64,000 nt of DNA from Streptomyces showdoensis (lineage in GTDB: Bacteria; Actinomycetota; Actinomycetes; Streptomycetales; Streptomycetaceae): positions 2,847,501 to 2,911,500 of the forward strand of contig NZ_BAAAXG010000026.1 of the NCBI RefSeq assembly GCF_039535475.1, read 5' to 3'. Positions 10,375 through 19,500 of the stretch are shown here, piece after piece (within the stretch, counting starts at the first letter, position 1; the number at the start of each line of letters is the position of its first letter). The notes beneath the pieces are model-generated. The model had not been told where the DNA came from. It searched no databases and was given only the letters and a program-made list of their open reading frames with translations. The position numbers were made by a program, and so were the translations under genes.

Positions 10375-10800
10375 ATGGCGAGACACCTCTACTCCTGCCC
10401 CCTGCGCTGGTCGGACATGGACGCCTTCGGGCACGTCAACAACGTCGTCTTCCTGCGGTACCTGGAAGAGGCGCGGATCGACTTCATGTTCCGGCTGGCG
10501 CCGGGGAACGGGAGCCCGTCCTTCTCCGGCGGGTCCGTCGTGGCCCGGCACGAGATCGACTACCTGCGCCCGCTGGTCCACCGGCACGAGCCGGTGACCG
10601 TCGAGTCCTGGGTCACGAAGATAGGCGCGGCGTCGCTGACGATCGCGTACGAGATCAAGGACCCGGACGTCACGTACGTACGGGCCTCCACGGTCGTCGT
10701 GCCCTTCGACCTGGCGTCCCAGCGCCCGCGCCGGATCACCGAGGAGGAGCGTTCGTTCCTCCAGGAGTACGTCGACGACGGGATGACGTCCGCCGCATGA
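10375..10800 (+). CDS. Acyl-CoA thioesterase, 4-hydroxybenzoyl-CoA thioesterase (hotdog) family
   Basis: 141 residues, a single hotdog domain. The N-terminal CPLRWSDMDAFGHVNN motif is the signature of the 4HBT/YbgC family, with the catalytic Asp in DMDAFGHVNN, and the central YLEEARIDFM helix follows. Such enzymes hydrolyse acyl-CoA or aryl-CoA thioesters; the substrate cannot be told from sequence. It starts 6 nt after ettA and its stop overlaps the next ATG (ATGA), so it belongs to an ettA-led operon. Confidence 0.9.
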   Translation: MARHLYSCPLRWSDMDAFGHVNNVVFLRYLEEARIDFMFRLAPGNGSPSFSGGSVVARHEIDYLRPLVHRHEPVTVESWVTKIGAASLTIAYEIKDPDVTYVRASTVVVPFDLASQRPRRITEEERSFLQEYVDDGMTSAA

Positions 10801-11474
10801 CCGTCCTCGCGCCCCTGCACTTCGCCGACGCCAGGGAGGCGGCGGGCCTCGCCGCCTTCCTGCGCCGGCTGCTGCACTACGACCGCGCCGCCGCCGTCCG
10901 CCTCCAGGCCGGCGCCGGCGCGCTCGCCGTGTTCGGGCGGCCGCCGTCCTTCGAGGTGCTCGCGATCCGCACGGCACGCCTGGTCGACGCCGTCGACCTG
11001 GACGTGACCGTCTCCGCGGGCGAACTCCTCGAAGGCGTCGAGGAGTCGGCGGGCAAGGCGGTCGTCCCCGACGCCGTCACCGGCCCGCCCTGGGCCGGCG
11101 TCCTGCCGCCCCGCTCCGGCTGGGAGCCGGTCGCCGGGGTGCCGTCGGTCGCCGACCTGCGGGGCGCGGTGGCCGCGGCGGTCGCCGAGTTCCGCACCCG
11201 CGACGAGGCCCTCGGCGAGGAGCGGCGCACCCGGGCCGAGCGCGACCGCATCGGCCGCGAGATCTGGTCCCGCACCCTGGCCCCCTCCGGGCTTCCGCTG
11301 CGGGCCGTCCACGCCGCCCAGTCGCTGGGCTTCCTGCCCGACCTGCCCGACCGGGAGCTCCCGGTCGCCCTGCTCGCGGCGGGCCCCTGGCTGCGGCTGC
11401 GCACCCCGTACGGCTCGGTCGCGCTGCGCAGCGTGCCGATGTCCCTGAGCGTCACGCCGGGCGGGCCGCGGTGA
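10797..11474 (+). CDS. Conserved hypothetical protein in the ettA operon
   Basis: 225 residues, beginning MTVLAPLHFADAREAAGLAAFLRRLL. It has no signal peptide or membrane segment. The sequence mixes helices with a beta-rich middle, an Arg/Glu-rich helix near residues 135-160 (RTRDEALGEERRTRAERDRIGREIW), and a C-terminal segment RTPYGSVALRSVP. It overlaps the thioesterase stop by 4 nt and the GNAT start by 4 nt, so all three are translationally coupled. I do not recognise the family; it looks like an actinobacterial conserved cytosolic protein. Confidence 0.78.
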   Translation: MTVLAPLHFADAREAAGLAAFLRRLLHYDRAAAVRLQAGAGALAVFGRPPSFEVLAIRTARLVDAVDLDVTVSAGELLEGVEESAGKAVVPDAVTGPPWAGVLPPRSGWEPVAGVPSVADLRGAVAAAVAEFRTRDEALGEERRTRAERDRIGREIWSRTLAPSGLPLRAVHAAQSLGFLPDLPDRELPVALLAAGPWLRLRTPYGSVALRSVPMSLSVTPGGPR

Positions 11475-11878
11475 CGGAGCCGTCCGTGCTCCTCACCGTC
11501 GACGCCGAACTCCCCGGCCCCGAGCTCAACGCGCTCTTCCGCGCCTCCTGGCCCGGCCACCGGGACACCGACTTCGGCCCGGTCCTCGCCCGCCGCCTGG
11601 TCCACGTCACCGCGCGCCGGGACGGACGGCTCGTCGGCTACGTGAACGTCGCCGGCGACGGCGGCGCGCACGCCTTCGTGCTCGACACCACCGTCCACCC
11701 CGACGAGCGCCGCAAGGGGCTCGGGGTCGCCCTGGTCAGGGCCGCCGCCGAGGCCGCCCGGGAGCGCGGGGCGCACTGGCTGCACGTCGACTACGAACCG
11801 CACCTCACCGGCTTCTACGAGCAGTGCGGCTTCCGGCCCACGGCGGCCGGCCTCATGGCGCTGACCGGCGACGCCTGA
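11471..11878 (+). CDS. GNAT-family N-acetyltransferase
   Basis: 135 residues from a GTG that overlaps the previous stop (GTGA). A compact GNAT fold is visible: VGYVNVAGDGGAHAFVLDTTVHPDERRKGLGVALVRAAAEAARERG, where RRKGLG is the acetyl-CoA pyrophosphate-binding loop, followed by LHVDYEPHLTGFYEQCGFRPT, the classic beta5-alpha4 end. Family members acetylate small amines or protein N-termini; the substrate is unknown. It is last in the ettA-thioesterase-unknown-GNAT run and converges on the DUF3592-like gene, whose 3' end overlaps it by 26 bp. Confidence 0.9.
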   Translation: MTEPSVLLTVDAELPGPELNALFRASWPGHRDTDFGPVLARRLVHVTARRDGRLVGYVNVAGDGGAHAFVLDTTVHPDERRKGLGVALVRAAAEAARERGAHWLHVDYEPHLTGFYEQCGFRPTAAGLMALTGDA

Positions 11879-12494
11879 CCGTCCCGTCCCGCCCCTCCGC
11901 CGCGATCGCCGCGACCGACAGCGCCGCGCCGGACAGCAGCAGGACGGCCGGCACGACGAGCGAGCCGTGGGCCGTGTTCTCGCTCTCCAGGACCGGGTCC
12001 ATCCGGTGCGCGGGGTCGTAGGCGATCCGTACCGTCCGCCCCTCCTCCGCGACCTTCCGCTCGGCCGCGAACTGCGAGGGGTAGCCGCCCGGGCAGCTCA
12101 GCGGGTGGTGGTACAGCGTCTTCTCGGCGGGCGCGCCCTCGCCGAAGGTCGGGTGGTGGGTCACCGTGACCCGGCCCGACACCAGGCACTCGACGACCTC
12201 GGCGCGGATCCGCGAGTCCCGCGCCTCCACCCACACCGACCCCAGGCCCGCCAGGATCAGCAGCACCGCGAGGACGCTGCCGCCCTCGCGGAAGAGGGCG
12301 TTGTGCGCGAACAGCGCCACGGCGGCCAGGCCCAGCCCGGCCAGCAGGGCGAGCACGGCCGGCAGGCGGACCGGGCTGTGCATGCTCCAGCCCGCCCACA
12401 GGTGCAGCAGGACACCCGCGCCGACGGGTACGAGCACGGCGCCCGCGCAGCGCAGGTACGGCAGCGACGGCAGAGACCTCAGGTTCCTTCGCAC
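11853..12494 (-). CDS. DUF3592-like membrane protein
   Basis: 213 residues from a GTG start (MRRNLRSLPSLPYLRC). Hydrophobic segments lie near residues 14-32, 40-62 and 75-90, with another near the C-terminus (VVPAVLLLSGAALSVAAIA). The extracytoplasmic part (about 90-170) contains SRIRAEVVECLVSGRVTVTH, and VRIAYDPAHRMDPVLESE, which resembles the V-x-Y-x-P signature of DUF3592 proteins. The function of that family is not established. A 9-bp tandem repeat precedes the gene. The 3' end overlaps the convergent GNAT gene. Confidence 0.72.
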   Translation of the reverse strand: MRRNLRSLPSLPYLRCAGAVLVPVGAGVLLHLWAGWSMHSPVRLPAVLALLAGLGLAAVALFAHNALFREGGSVLAVLLILAGLGSVWVEARDSRIRAEVVECLVSGRVTVTHHPTFGEGAPAEKTLYHHPLSCPGGYPSQFAAERKVAEEGRTVRIAYDPAHRMDPVLESENTAHGSLVVPAVLLLSGAALSVAAIAAEGRDGTVRRRRSAP

Positions 12495-12544
12495 GAGTCA
12501 CCCCCGGGGAAGGGGACGCGCGCGGGGGCGGACCGGTTTCCTCC

Positions 12545-12589
12545 GCGACCCCCGCGACCCCCGCGACCCCCGCGACCCCCGCGACCCCC
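12545..12589. repeat. Five tandem copies of a 9-bp unit (GCGACCCCC)
   Basis: GCGACCCCC is repeated five times without error between the end of the ABC ATPase gene (12597) and the start of the DUF3592-like gene (12494). On the minus strand it reads GGGGGTCGC. It is probably a slippage-prone microsatellite and may vary in copy number between strains. Confidence 0.9.
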
Positions 12590-12596
12590 GGCCGCC

Positions 12597-13550
12597 TCAG
12601 CGGGCCGCGTCGTCCGGCCACACCCCGATGTGGTCCTGCTCCAGCTCCAGCGCCACCCGGTGCTCCATGCCCAGCGCCTCGGTGTACTCCGCGGGCAGCT
12701 GGAGCCGCCCGGCCCGGTCGAGCATCGCGTACTCGCGGGCCACCACCGACTCCTGGCCCTCCGCGTCGATCTCGGTGCGCCGCAGCACCTCGGAGGAGGT
12801 GCGGCCGTCGCGGATGGCGACCGTGCGGCGCACCTCGGTGGCGACCGCCTGGTCGTGGGTGACGATCACGATCGTGGTGCCCAGCTCCTCGTTGGCCCGC
12901 CGGAAGGCGGCGAAGACCTGCTCGCCGGTGGCCGAGTCCAGCTCACCGGTCGGCTCGTCGGCGAGCAGCACGGACGGGTGGTTGGCGAGCGCGACCGCGA
13001 TGGCGACCCGCTGCTGCTGACCGCCGGACAGCTGGCTCGGGCGCCGGTCGCGGATCTCCGAGATGCCGAGCATGGCGAGGAGCTCCTCGGCGCGCTGCGC
13101 CTTCTTCTTGGAGCTGCCCGCCAACTGCATCGGCAGCGCGATGTTCTGGGCCGCCGTCAGATAGGGGAGCAGGTTGCGGGCGGTCTGCTGCCAGACGAAG
13201 CCGACGACCTCGCGGCGGTAGCGCAGCCGGGCCTTGCCGTCCATGGCGAGCAGGTCGCAGCCCGCGACCTTCGCCGCGCCCGCGGTGGGCACGTCGAGGC
13301 CGGCCAGGATGTTCATCAGGGTCGACTTGCCCGAGCCCGAGGCCCCGACGAGGGCCATCAGCTCGCCCTCCTTGACCAGCAGGTCGAGGCCCTGCAGGGC
13401 CTGCACCTCCACCCCGTCGGTGGTGAAGATGCGGACCAGCCGGTCGCAGGCGATCAGCGCGTCATGACCGTACGAGGGCCGGTCGCGGTGCGCCGTCGCC
13501 CGTCGTTCCAGCTCTTCGAGCGTGGTGGTCGTACCCGTCGACGTGGTCAT
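12597..13550 (-). CDS. ABC transporter ATP-binding protein (MacB/LolD type) with C-terminal AbrB-like extension
   Basis: 317 residues starting MTTSTGTTTTLEELERR. The ATPase has Walker A GASGSGKST, Q-loop VGFVWQQTA, signature LSGGQQQR, Walker B VLLADEPTGELDS and the switch His in VTHD, all of the MacB/LolD subgroup that serves FtsX-type permeases. After the ATPase fold it carries about 60 extra residues. The last 42 (from about 276), DRAGRLQLPAEYTEALGM...VALELEQDHIGVW, resemble the swapped-hairpin fold of SpoVT/AbrB/MazE proteins. Its ATG overlaps the stop of the upstream permease (ATGA), so it is the last gene of a three- or four-gene exporter operon. Confidence 0.93.
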   Translation of the reverse strand: MTTSTGTTTTLEELERRATAHRDRPSYGHDALIACDRLVRIFTTDGVEVQALQGLDLLVKEGELMALVGASGSGKSTLMNILAGLDVPTAGAAKVAGCDLLAMDGKARLRYRREVVGFVWQQTARNLLPYLTAAQNIALPMQLAGSSKKKAQRAEELLAMLGISEIRDRRPSQLSGGQQQRVAIAVALANHPSVLLADEPTGELDSATGEQVFAAFRRANEELGTTIVIVTHDQAVATEVRRTVAIRDGRTSSEVLRRTEIDAEGQESVVAREYAMLDRAGRLQLPAEYTEALGMEHRVALELEQDHIGVWPDDAAR

Positions 13551-16375
13551 CGTGCGTCTCCTGCCCTGAGTTCCTTGATCGAGCCCCTGCGCGAGGCCCA
13601 CCAGGCCTGTACCGTCGCCGCCGCGCCCGCGAGCAGCACCACCCCGGCCGCCGGGAGCCCGAGCGACCAGACGTCCGCCCGCAGGGCCGCGCCGAGCGCC
13701 AGCGTCTCCACCGGGGCGTCGGCCAGCGCGAGCCGGACCAGGTCGACCCCGGGCGCGAGCAGCAGGATCGTCGCCCAGCCCACCAGGACGCCGCCGACGG
13801 CGGCCAGCAGCGCCTGCGGGAGCGCCTCCAGGACGAGCAGCCGCCGGGCCTGCCCGCGGGTCAGGCCCATGGTGCGCAGCCTGGCCAGCAGCGTGGTGCG
13901 CTCGGGGGCGACCTGGAGCAGCGAGAGCAGCACGGCGAGGACGGCGTAGCCGGCGCCCGCGCCGACGGCGGCCAGGTAGAGCCGTTCGGCTCCGGTCTGC
14001 ATCGGCGAGTCGACGTACCGGGCGCGCTCCTCCTCGCGCAGGACGACGTGGAGCTTGCCGCCCTTGGCGGAGACCGCGGTCCGCAGCGCCGTGCCGTCGA
14101 GCGCGTCGTCCGGGCCGCCGGTGACGAACAGCGCGGTGGGCGCGCGGTTGACGAGGTCGTCGGCGTTGACGATCAGGAAGTCCTGGTCGGGCAGCGCGGG
14201 GGTGACCGTGCGCACGGCGACCACCTTGACGTGGAAGCGGCCGGCGGCGGCCGTGATCTCCATGGGGCGCTCGCCGAGGCGTTCGGCGACCCGCGGCGAG
14301 GCGATCGCGGGGATCACCCGGTCGGTGTTGCCGACGTTGCGGGGGCCACCGGTGCCGGTGGACCTCAGCAGGTCGGCGGGGAAGGGACCGAAGCCGCTGC
14401 GGGCCGCGAGCCGGGCGTACGAGACGGGCTCGATGCCTACCAGCGGGGCGCCCATGCCGTTGTCGGTGCTGCCCTGGGCGGAGGGCAGCTCCAGGCCGTA
14501 CTCGATCTGCACCGGCGACAGCTCCCGGACCCCGGGGAAGGCCTTGACCGTGTCGGCGAGCCCGGCGGGCAGCGGGGTCCAGCCCACGTCGTGGGTGATC
14601 TGCGCGTCCGCGCCGGCCGCGAGGTACGCGGCCCGGTCACGGGCGTCGGAGACGCCGGCGAGGACGGAGCCGCCGAACGCGGCCGTGGTCAGGGCCATCA
14701 GGAGGGCGAGCAGCGGCAGCGCGCCGGTCGCCGAGGAGCGTCCGGCCCGGGCCAGCGACAGGTAGCCGACCGCGCCGCGCAGCCGGCGGGCGGGGCGGGC
14801 CGCCCAGCGCAGCGGCAGCGGGTACACCCGGATCAGCACGAACGCGGCGATCAGACCGACCAGTACGGGCGCGCTGCTGACCAGGTAGTCGCCGGAGCCG
14901 GCGCCGGTGCCGCGCCGGCGCAGCGCGGTGACCGCGCCCGCCGCGAGGACCAGCAGGGTGAGCTCGGTGACCGTGCGGCGGCGGGAGGGCCGGGCGGAGA
15001 CCAGGTCCTCGCGGCCCCCGTGCAGCACGGGGCGGCGGTGCAGGACCATCGCGCGCACCGGCAGCACGAGGGCGGCGATCAGGGCGGCGCCCGTGGCGGC
15101 CAGGGCGGCGGGCCACAGGCGGGCGCCGCCGGGATCGCCGACGAGCGGGACGGCGAGCAGCAGTCCGAGCGCGGCGGCCGGGACGCAGACCGCGGCGGTC
15201 TCGCCGAGCAGCCGCAGGCCGATGCCGGGCAGGGAGGCGCCGCGGGCGCGCAGCAGGGCGAGTTCGGCGTACCGCCGGGCGGTGAACAGGCCGCCGGTCA
15301 TGGCGAGCACGACGGCCGCGACCGCGCCGACGCCGGCGGCGGCGACGGCGACGACCGAGGCGATGGCGTCCCGCATGCCGGCGTACTCGGCGAGGACCTC
15401 GTCGAGGTCGGTGGCGAACTGGCCGTTGGGGCCGAGGGCCGACCGCAGTTCCACCAGGGCGGGGCCGCCGGCGGCCGAGTCGAGCGAGGAGCGCAGGGTG
15501 TCGGCGTCCCGCGCGGTGAGGTGGCCGACGGAGGGGGCGTAGCGCCAGTACTGCTCGGGTTCGCCGAGGGTGCGGGAGAGCGCGGGCGCGCTCTCGGGGG
15601 ACACGATCAGGCTGGCCACCCAGTACCACTTGACCTCGGCGATGCCCCGGGCGGTGAACAGCGGGGTGTGCAGGGTCGGGTCGATGTCCCAGTAGGCGCT
15701 GTGGACGTCGCGCGGCTCGATGACGCCGGTGACGGTGACCGGTGTCCCGCCGCCGTCGGTGCCGGGCAGGTGGACGACGGAACCGACCTTCAGGCCCAGG
15801 GCCTCGGCGGTCTTCGCGGTGACCGCCGCCTCCATGGCGCCGCCCGGCCCCGCGGCGGGCGCGCGGCCGGCCGTGAGGGTGGAGTGGGCGGCCAGGTCGG
15901 AGGGCGAGTCGAGGACGAACTCCGGCGGCAGGCCGTCGGGCTGCGGCAGCCACGGGTCGAGGGCCGGGAGCCGCTTCGTGGTGTGCACGCCGTACGCGGA
16001 GTTCGCGAGGTCGGCGCGCAGCGGCTTGGGCAGCAGGGGGGTGAGCTGGTCGCGGGTCGCGCGCAGCTTGTCCTGCCGGTACTCCGAGGCCTGCCGCTCC
16101 GGGGGGAGGCTGGCCGCCACGTTGTTGGTCAGGGTGACGACGGTGCGGCGCGGCGGGGCCGAGTCGACCGCGTGCCACATGCCCTCGGTCTCGTACGCGT
16201 CGACGGCCCGCGGCAGCGCGGCCGCGAGGAAGGCCGTCACCAGCACGAGCAGCCCGTAGGCGAGGGCCGTGCCCGGGGCGGTCCGCAGCCGGGTGCGGAC
16301 CCAGGGGGCCACGGCGCGGGCGGGCTTGCGGGGCATGACGTCCGCCTTTCCGCGGGTCGGGGCGGTGGAGGGCAT
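13547..16375 (-). CDS. Large FtsX-type ABC transporter permease (second permease)
   Basis: 942 residues, about twice the size of a simple MacB permease. A first transmembrane helix (ALAYGLLVLVTAFLAAALP, about 37-56) precedes a large extracytoplasmic domain (about 60-340). A cluster of helices follows, then a second extracytoplasmic domain and a C-terminal FtsX core with SLLQVAPERTTLLARLRTMGLTRGQARRLLVLEALPQALLAAVGG. This is the duplicated-FtsX layout of actinobacterial exporters. An ATG at 16375 with a GAGGGGGA site overlaps the stop of the tiny upstream ORF; an in-frame ATG at 16336 with AAAGGCGG is an equally good start. The cargo (lipoprotein, peptide or antibiotic) is unknown. Confidence 0.9.
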   Translation of the reverse strand: MPSTAPTRGKADVMPRKPARAVAPWVRTRLRTAPGTALAYGLLVLVTAFLAAALPRAVDAYETEGMWHAVDSAPPRRTVVTLTNNVAASLPPERQASEYRQDKLRATRDQLTPLLPKPLRADLANSAYGVHTTKRLPALDPWLPQPDGLPPEFVLDSPSDLAAHSTLTAGRAPAAGPGGAMEAAVTAKTAEALGLKVGSVVHLPGTDGGGTPVTVTGVIEPRDVHSAYWDIDPTLHTPLFTARGIAEVKWYWVASLIVSPESAPALSRTLGEPEQYWRYAPSVGHLTARDADTLRSSLDSAAGGPALVELRSALGPNGQFATDLDEVLAEYAGMRDAIASVVAVAAAGVGAVAAVVLAMTGGLFTARRYAELALLRARGASLPGIGLRLLGETAAVCVPAAALGLLLAVPLVGDPGGARLWPAALAATGAALIAALVLPVRAMVLHRRPVLHGGREDLVSARPSRRRTVTELTLLVLAAGAVTALRRRGTGAGSGDYLVSSAPVLVGLIAAFVLIRVYPLPLRWAARPARRLRGAVGYLSLARAGRSSATGALPLLALLMALTTAAFGGSVLAGVSDARDRAAYLAAGADAQITHDVGWTPLPAGLADTVKAFPGVRELSPVQIEYGLELPSAQGSTDNGMGAPLVGIEPVSYARLAARSGFGPFPADLLRSTGTGGPRNVGNTDRVIPAIASPRVAERLGERPMEITAAAGRFHVKVVAVRTVTPALPDQDFLIVNADDLVNRAPTALFVTGGPDDALDGTALRTAVSAKGGKLHVVLREEERARYVDSPMQTGAERLYLAAVGAGAGYAVLAVLLSLLQVAPERTTLLARLRTMGLTRGQARRLLVLEALPQALLAAVGGVLVGWATILLLAPGVDLVRLALADAPVETLALGAALRADVWSLGLPAAGVVLLAGAAATVQAWWASRRGSIKELRAGDAR

Positions 16376-16521
16376 CAGTGGTCCCCCTCGGTCCGCGGGG
16401 TCGACGGGGTCGGCGGAACCTGGGGGGCTCGCGCGGCCACCGCGGTCCGTGGGGTCCGCGCGGCCAGGGGGGTCCGCAGGGCCATCGCGGCCACACGGGG
16501 CGGCGGGCTGGGCAGCGGCAT
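16375..16521 (-). CDS. Tiny ORF between the two permease genes (48 residues)
   Basis: A 48-residue frame begins with an ATG that overlaps the stop of the first permease (ATGA) and ends with a TGA that overlaps the ATG of the second (TGATG). It is Pro/Ala/Arg/Thr-rich (MPLPSPPPRVAAMALRTP...), with no signal peptide or membrane segment. Third positions are mostly G/C, but the DNA itself is low-complexity (recurring GGGGTCCGC), so coding potential is hard to judge. It may only couple translation of the two large permeases, or be a genuine small protein. Confidence 0.35.
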   Translation of the reverse strand: MPLPSPPPRVAAMALRTPLAARTPRTAVAARAPQVPPTPSTPRTEGDH

Positions 16522-19500
16522 CAGTTCTCCCCCTGGGTCCGCAGCGTCACGGCCGGGTCGGTGCGGCGCAGGGCGATGGCGGCGACGACGGCCAGCGGGA
16601 GCGCGGACACCCCGGCGAGGAGCAGGGCCACGTGGCCCACGGGGAGCTGGACCAGGACGGCGGGCACGGGGCGTTCCGCCTGGCCGGTGAGGACGATCAG
16701 GGGGACGACCGCCCGGGTGAGGACGGTGCCCAGGGCGACGCCGACGAGCAGGCCGATGCCGACCAGCAGGCCCTGTTCGGCGGCGACCAGCCGGGCCAGC
16801 TGGCGGCGCGGCGCGCCCAGCGCCCGCAGCAGGCCGAACTCGGCCTGCCGTTCCCGCAGGGAGCCGGCCGAGCCGACCGCGAAGCCGACCGCGGCGAGCG
16901 CCGCCGCGGCCACCGCCACGGCCATCAGGGCCGAGTTGGGGCCCGCGCCGAGCGGGTCGCCGAGCAGGTCGGCCGCGGCCTCGTCCCGGACCAGCACCAG
17001 CGCGGGGTCGGCGTCGGGGCGGGCCCGCAGCGTCTCGGCGACCTCGGCGGTGCGGCCGGGCAGGGTGCTCAGCCACCACTCGGTGGGCGGCAGGCTCGCG
17101 GTGGGCGTGACGGACAGCGCCCGGTTCGCGGTGGACAGGTCGACCAGGATCGCGCCGGCGTCCTCGGGGGTGGCGGCGGGGGCGGTCGCGGAGATCGCCC
17201 GGGCGCCCGGTCCGGTGGTCGGCAGCTCGCGGACGACCTCGGCGATCCGCACGCTCAGGGTGGATCCGCTGAAGGTGACGTCGACCCGGTCGCCCCGCTT
17301 GGCCTTGCTCGCGGCGAGGAAGGCCTCGGTGACGATCGCCGGGACGGTCCGCGGGGGCGCGGGGCGCGGCGCGGAGAGCGTGAGGGTGTACTCCTTGGTG
17401 CCGCCGGTGTCGCCCTCGTGCTCGGTGGCGACGTGGAAGTAGACGGTGGCCAGGGCGTTCGCGGCGGGGCGGGCGCTCATCGGGACGGACGTGGTGTCGC
17501 CGTTGCCGAGCTCCGCCGCGTACTCCCCGGCCCAGCCGGTCAGGACGGAGGTGCCGCCGATGGGCTGCTCGCCGCCGTCGGCCTTCTCGACGGCCAGCCG
17601 CTCGACGACGAGCTGGTGCCCGCCGCCGCCCTCGCCCCACAGGGACTGCCCGCCGATCTCCAGGCCGGCCAGGCCGAAGTTCTCGGGGTCGCCGAGCTCG
17701 GCGAGGGGCAGGCCGAGCCGGTGGCTGCGTCCGTCGCCGGGGAGCGTGCCGAGGAGGCGCCGGTACGGGACGCCGTAGCGGTCCTCCAGGACGGCGGTGA
17801 CCCGTGTCGCGGGCGCGCCGGGCGGCGCGGTGTCCCGCAGGTCGACGCGGAGCGCGCGGGCGCCCGCGGGCAGCGGGATCCCGGGCCGGGGGCCGGCCTT
17901 CGGCATGAGGGCCGCGAGCTTCTTCGCGGCGGGGCCGTCGGTGAGGTCGGGGCGGAAGAGCATTCCGTCGGCGGCCTGCCGGGTGTCCACGGCGAGCACG
18001 GTGGCGAGGTGTCCGGCGACGTCGGTGCCGCTGCGGTGCACGGACGCCGCCTTGCGGACGCCGGGTACGGCCGCGATCCGCTCGGTCTGCGCCGGGTCGC
18101 CGGGACCCGCGCCGAGCACCCGGATCGTCGCGCCGGTGCGGAAGTCGGCCTGGTCGCGCTGCGAGCGGTCCCAGGAGGCGCTCTGTCCGATCGCCAGCAT
18201 GCCCATCGCCACCGCGAGCACCAGCAGCAGCACCGGGCCCGCGCCGCGCAGCGGGCGGCGGCTGAGCTGCCAGCCCGCGAGGGCGGCGGGCAGTCCGCGG
18301 CCGCCGGCGGCGCGCCGTTCGGCCAGCTTGGCGGCGGGCGGCAGCAGCCGCAGGGTCAGGACGGTGCCGGCGAGCAGGGCGAGGGCGGGCGCGGCGACGA
18401 GCAGCGGGTCGATGCCGAGGCCGCCGGCCCGGTCGCCGGTGAGCGCGCCGCCGCCGGAGCCCTCGCCGGTCTGCCGGTCCAGCTGCCAGTAGGCGACGCC
18501 CGCGATGAGCAGCAGGCCGACGTCGGCCCCGGCCCGCACCGGCGCGGGCAGGGCGGCGGCCCGGCCCTTGCGCAGCGAGACGGCGGCGCCGTCGCCGGCC
18601 GCGAGCGCGGGCGCCACGACGGCGCCGGCGCAGCAGAGGGCGACCAGGGCGGCGACCAGCCACACGGCGGGCGGGGCGGTGGCGTCGAGCCGCACGCCGA
18701 GCGCGTCGAGCGCGGAGCGGTCGGCGAAGAGCCGGGTGAGCGGTCCGGAGAGCAGCGGGGCGGCGATGGCGGCGGGCACCGCGAGGAGCAGGGCCTCGAC
18801 GGCGGCGAGTCCGGCGATGCGGCGCCGCGAGCCGCCGCGGGCGCGCAGCAGCTCGGTCTCGCCGGAGCGTTCGGTGCTGAGCAGCCGGGCCACCAGCAGC
18901 AGCGCGTACGCGGCGAGCAGCACCAGCTGGACGGCGACGATGCTGAGGGTGGAGCGGGAGACCAGCAGGGCGCGGTCGGTCTGCTCCAGGACGGTGGGCA
19001 GCGAGGCGTAGGCGCTCACCGTGGTGCCGAAGGGGGCGGTGTCGGCGGCCATCCGCTCGGGCCCCCGGGCCGCGGCGGCGTGCAGGGCGCCCATCCGGTC
19101 GGTGGTGATCCCGGTGAAGTCGGCGGCGCCGAGCCAGGAGGTGCCGCCGGTGGTGACCCGCCCGGAGGCGAGCACGGAGGGGTCGGCGACCAGCGGGCCG
19201 TAGGTGGTGAAGACGAGGCTCTTGACCCCGCGGCCAGCGGCCGGGTCGAGCTGCCAGTACAGGTCGGCGAGGTCGAGGGGCCGGTAGAGGCCGGTGATCC
19301 GGGCCTTGAGCGGCTTTCCGCCGAGCCGGTCGGTGAGGTCGAGGACCGTGCCGGGGCCGACCTTCAGCAGCTTGGCGGCCTCTTCGGGGAGGGCGGCCTC
19401 GACGGCGTCGCGGGGTCCGGTGGCCTTCGGCCAGGCGCCGCGCACCAGGGCGACGCGGGAGCGGTCGAGGCCGGCGAAGTGGGTGAGGTCCGGGTCGCCG

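Noticed and set aside
12541..12592. Short tandem repeats as a possible CRISPR array (also 22781-22820 and 62763-62826)
   Set aside because: Units of 8-10 bp without spacers and no cas genes; these are microsatellites.
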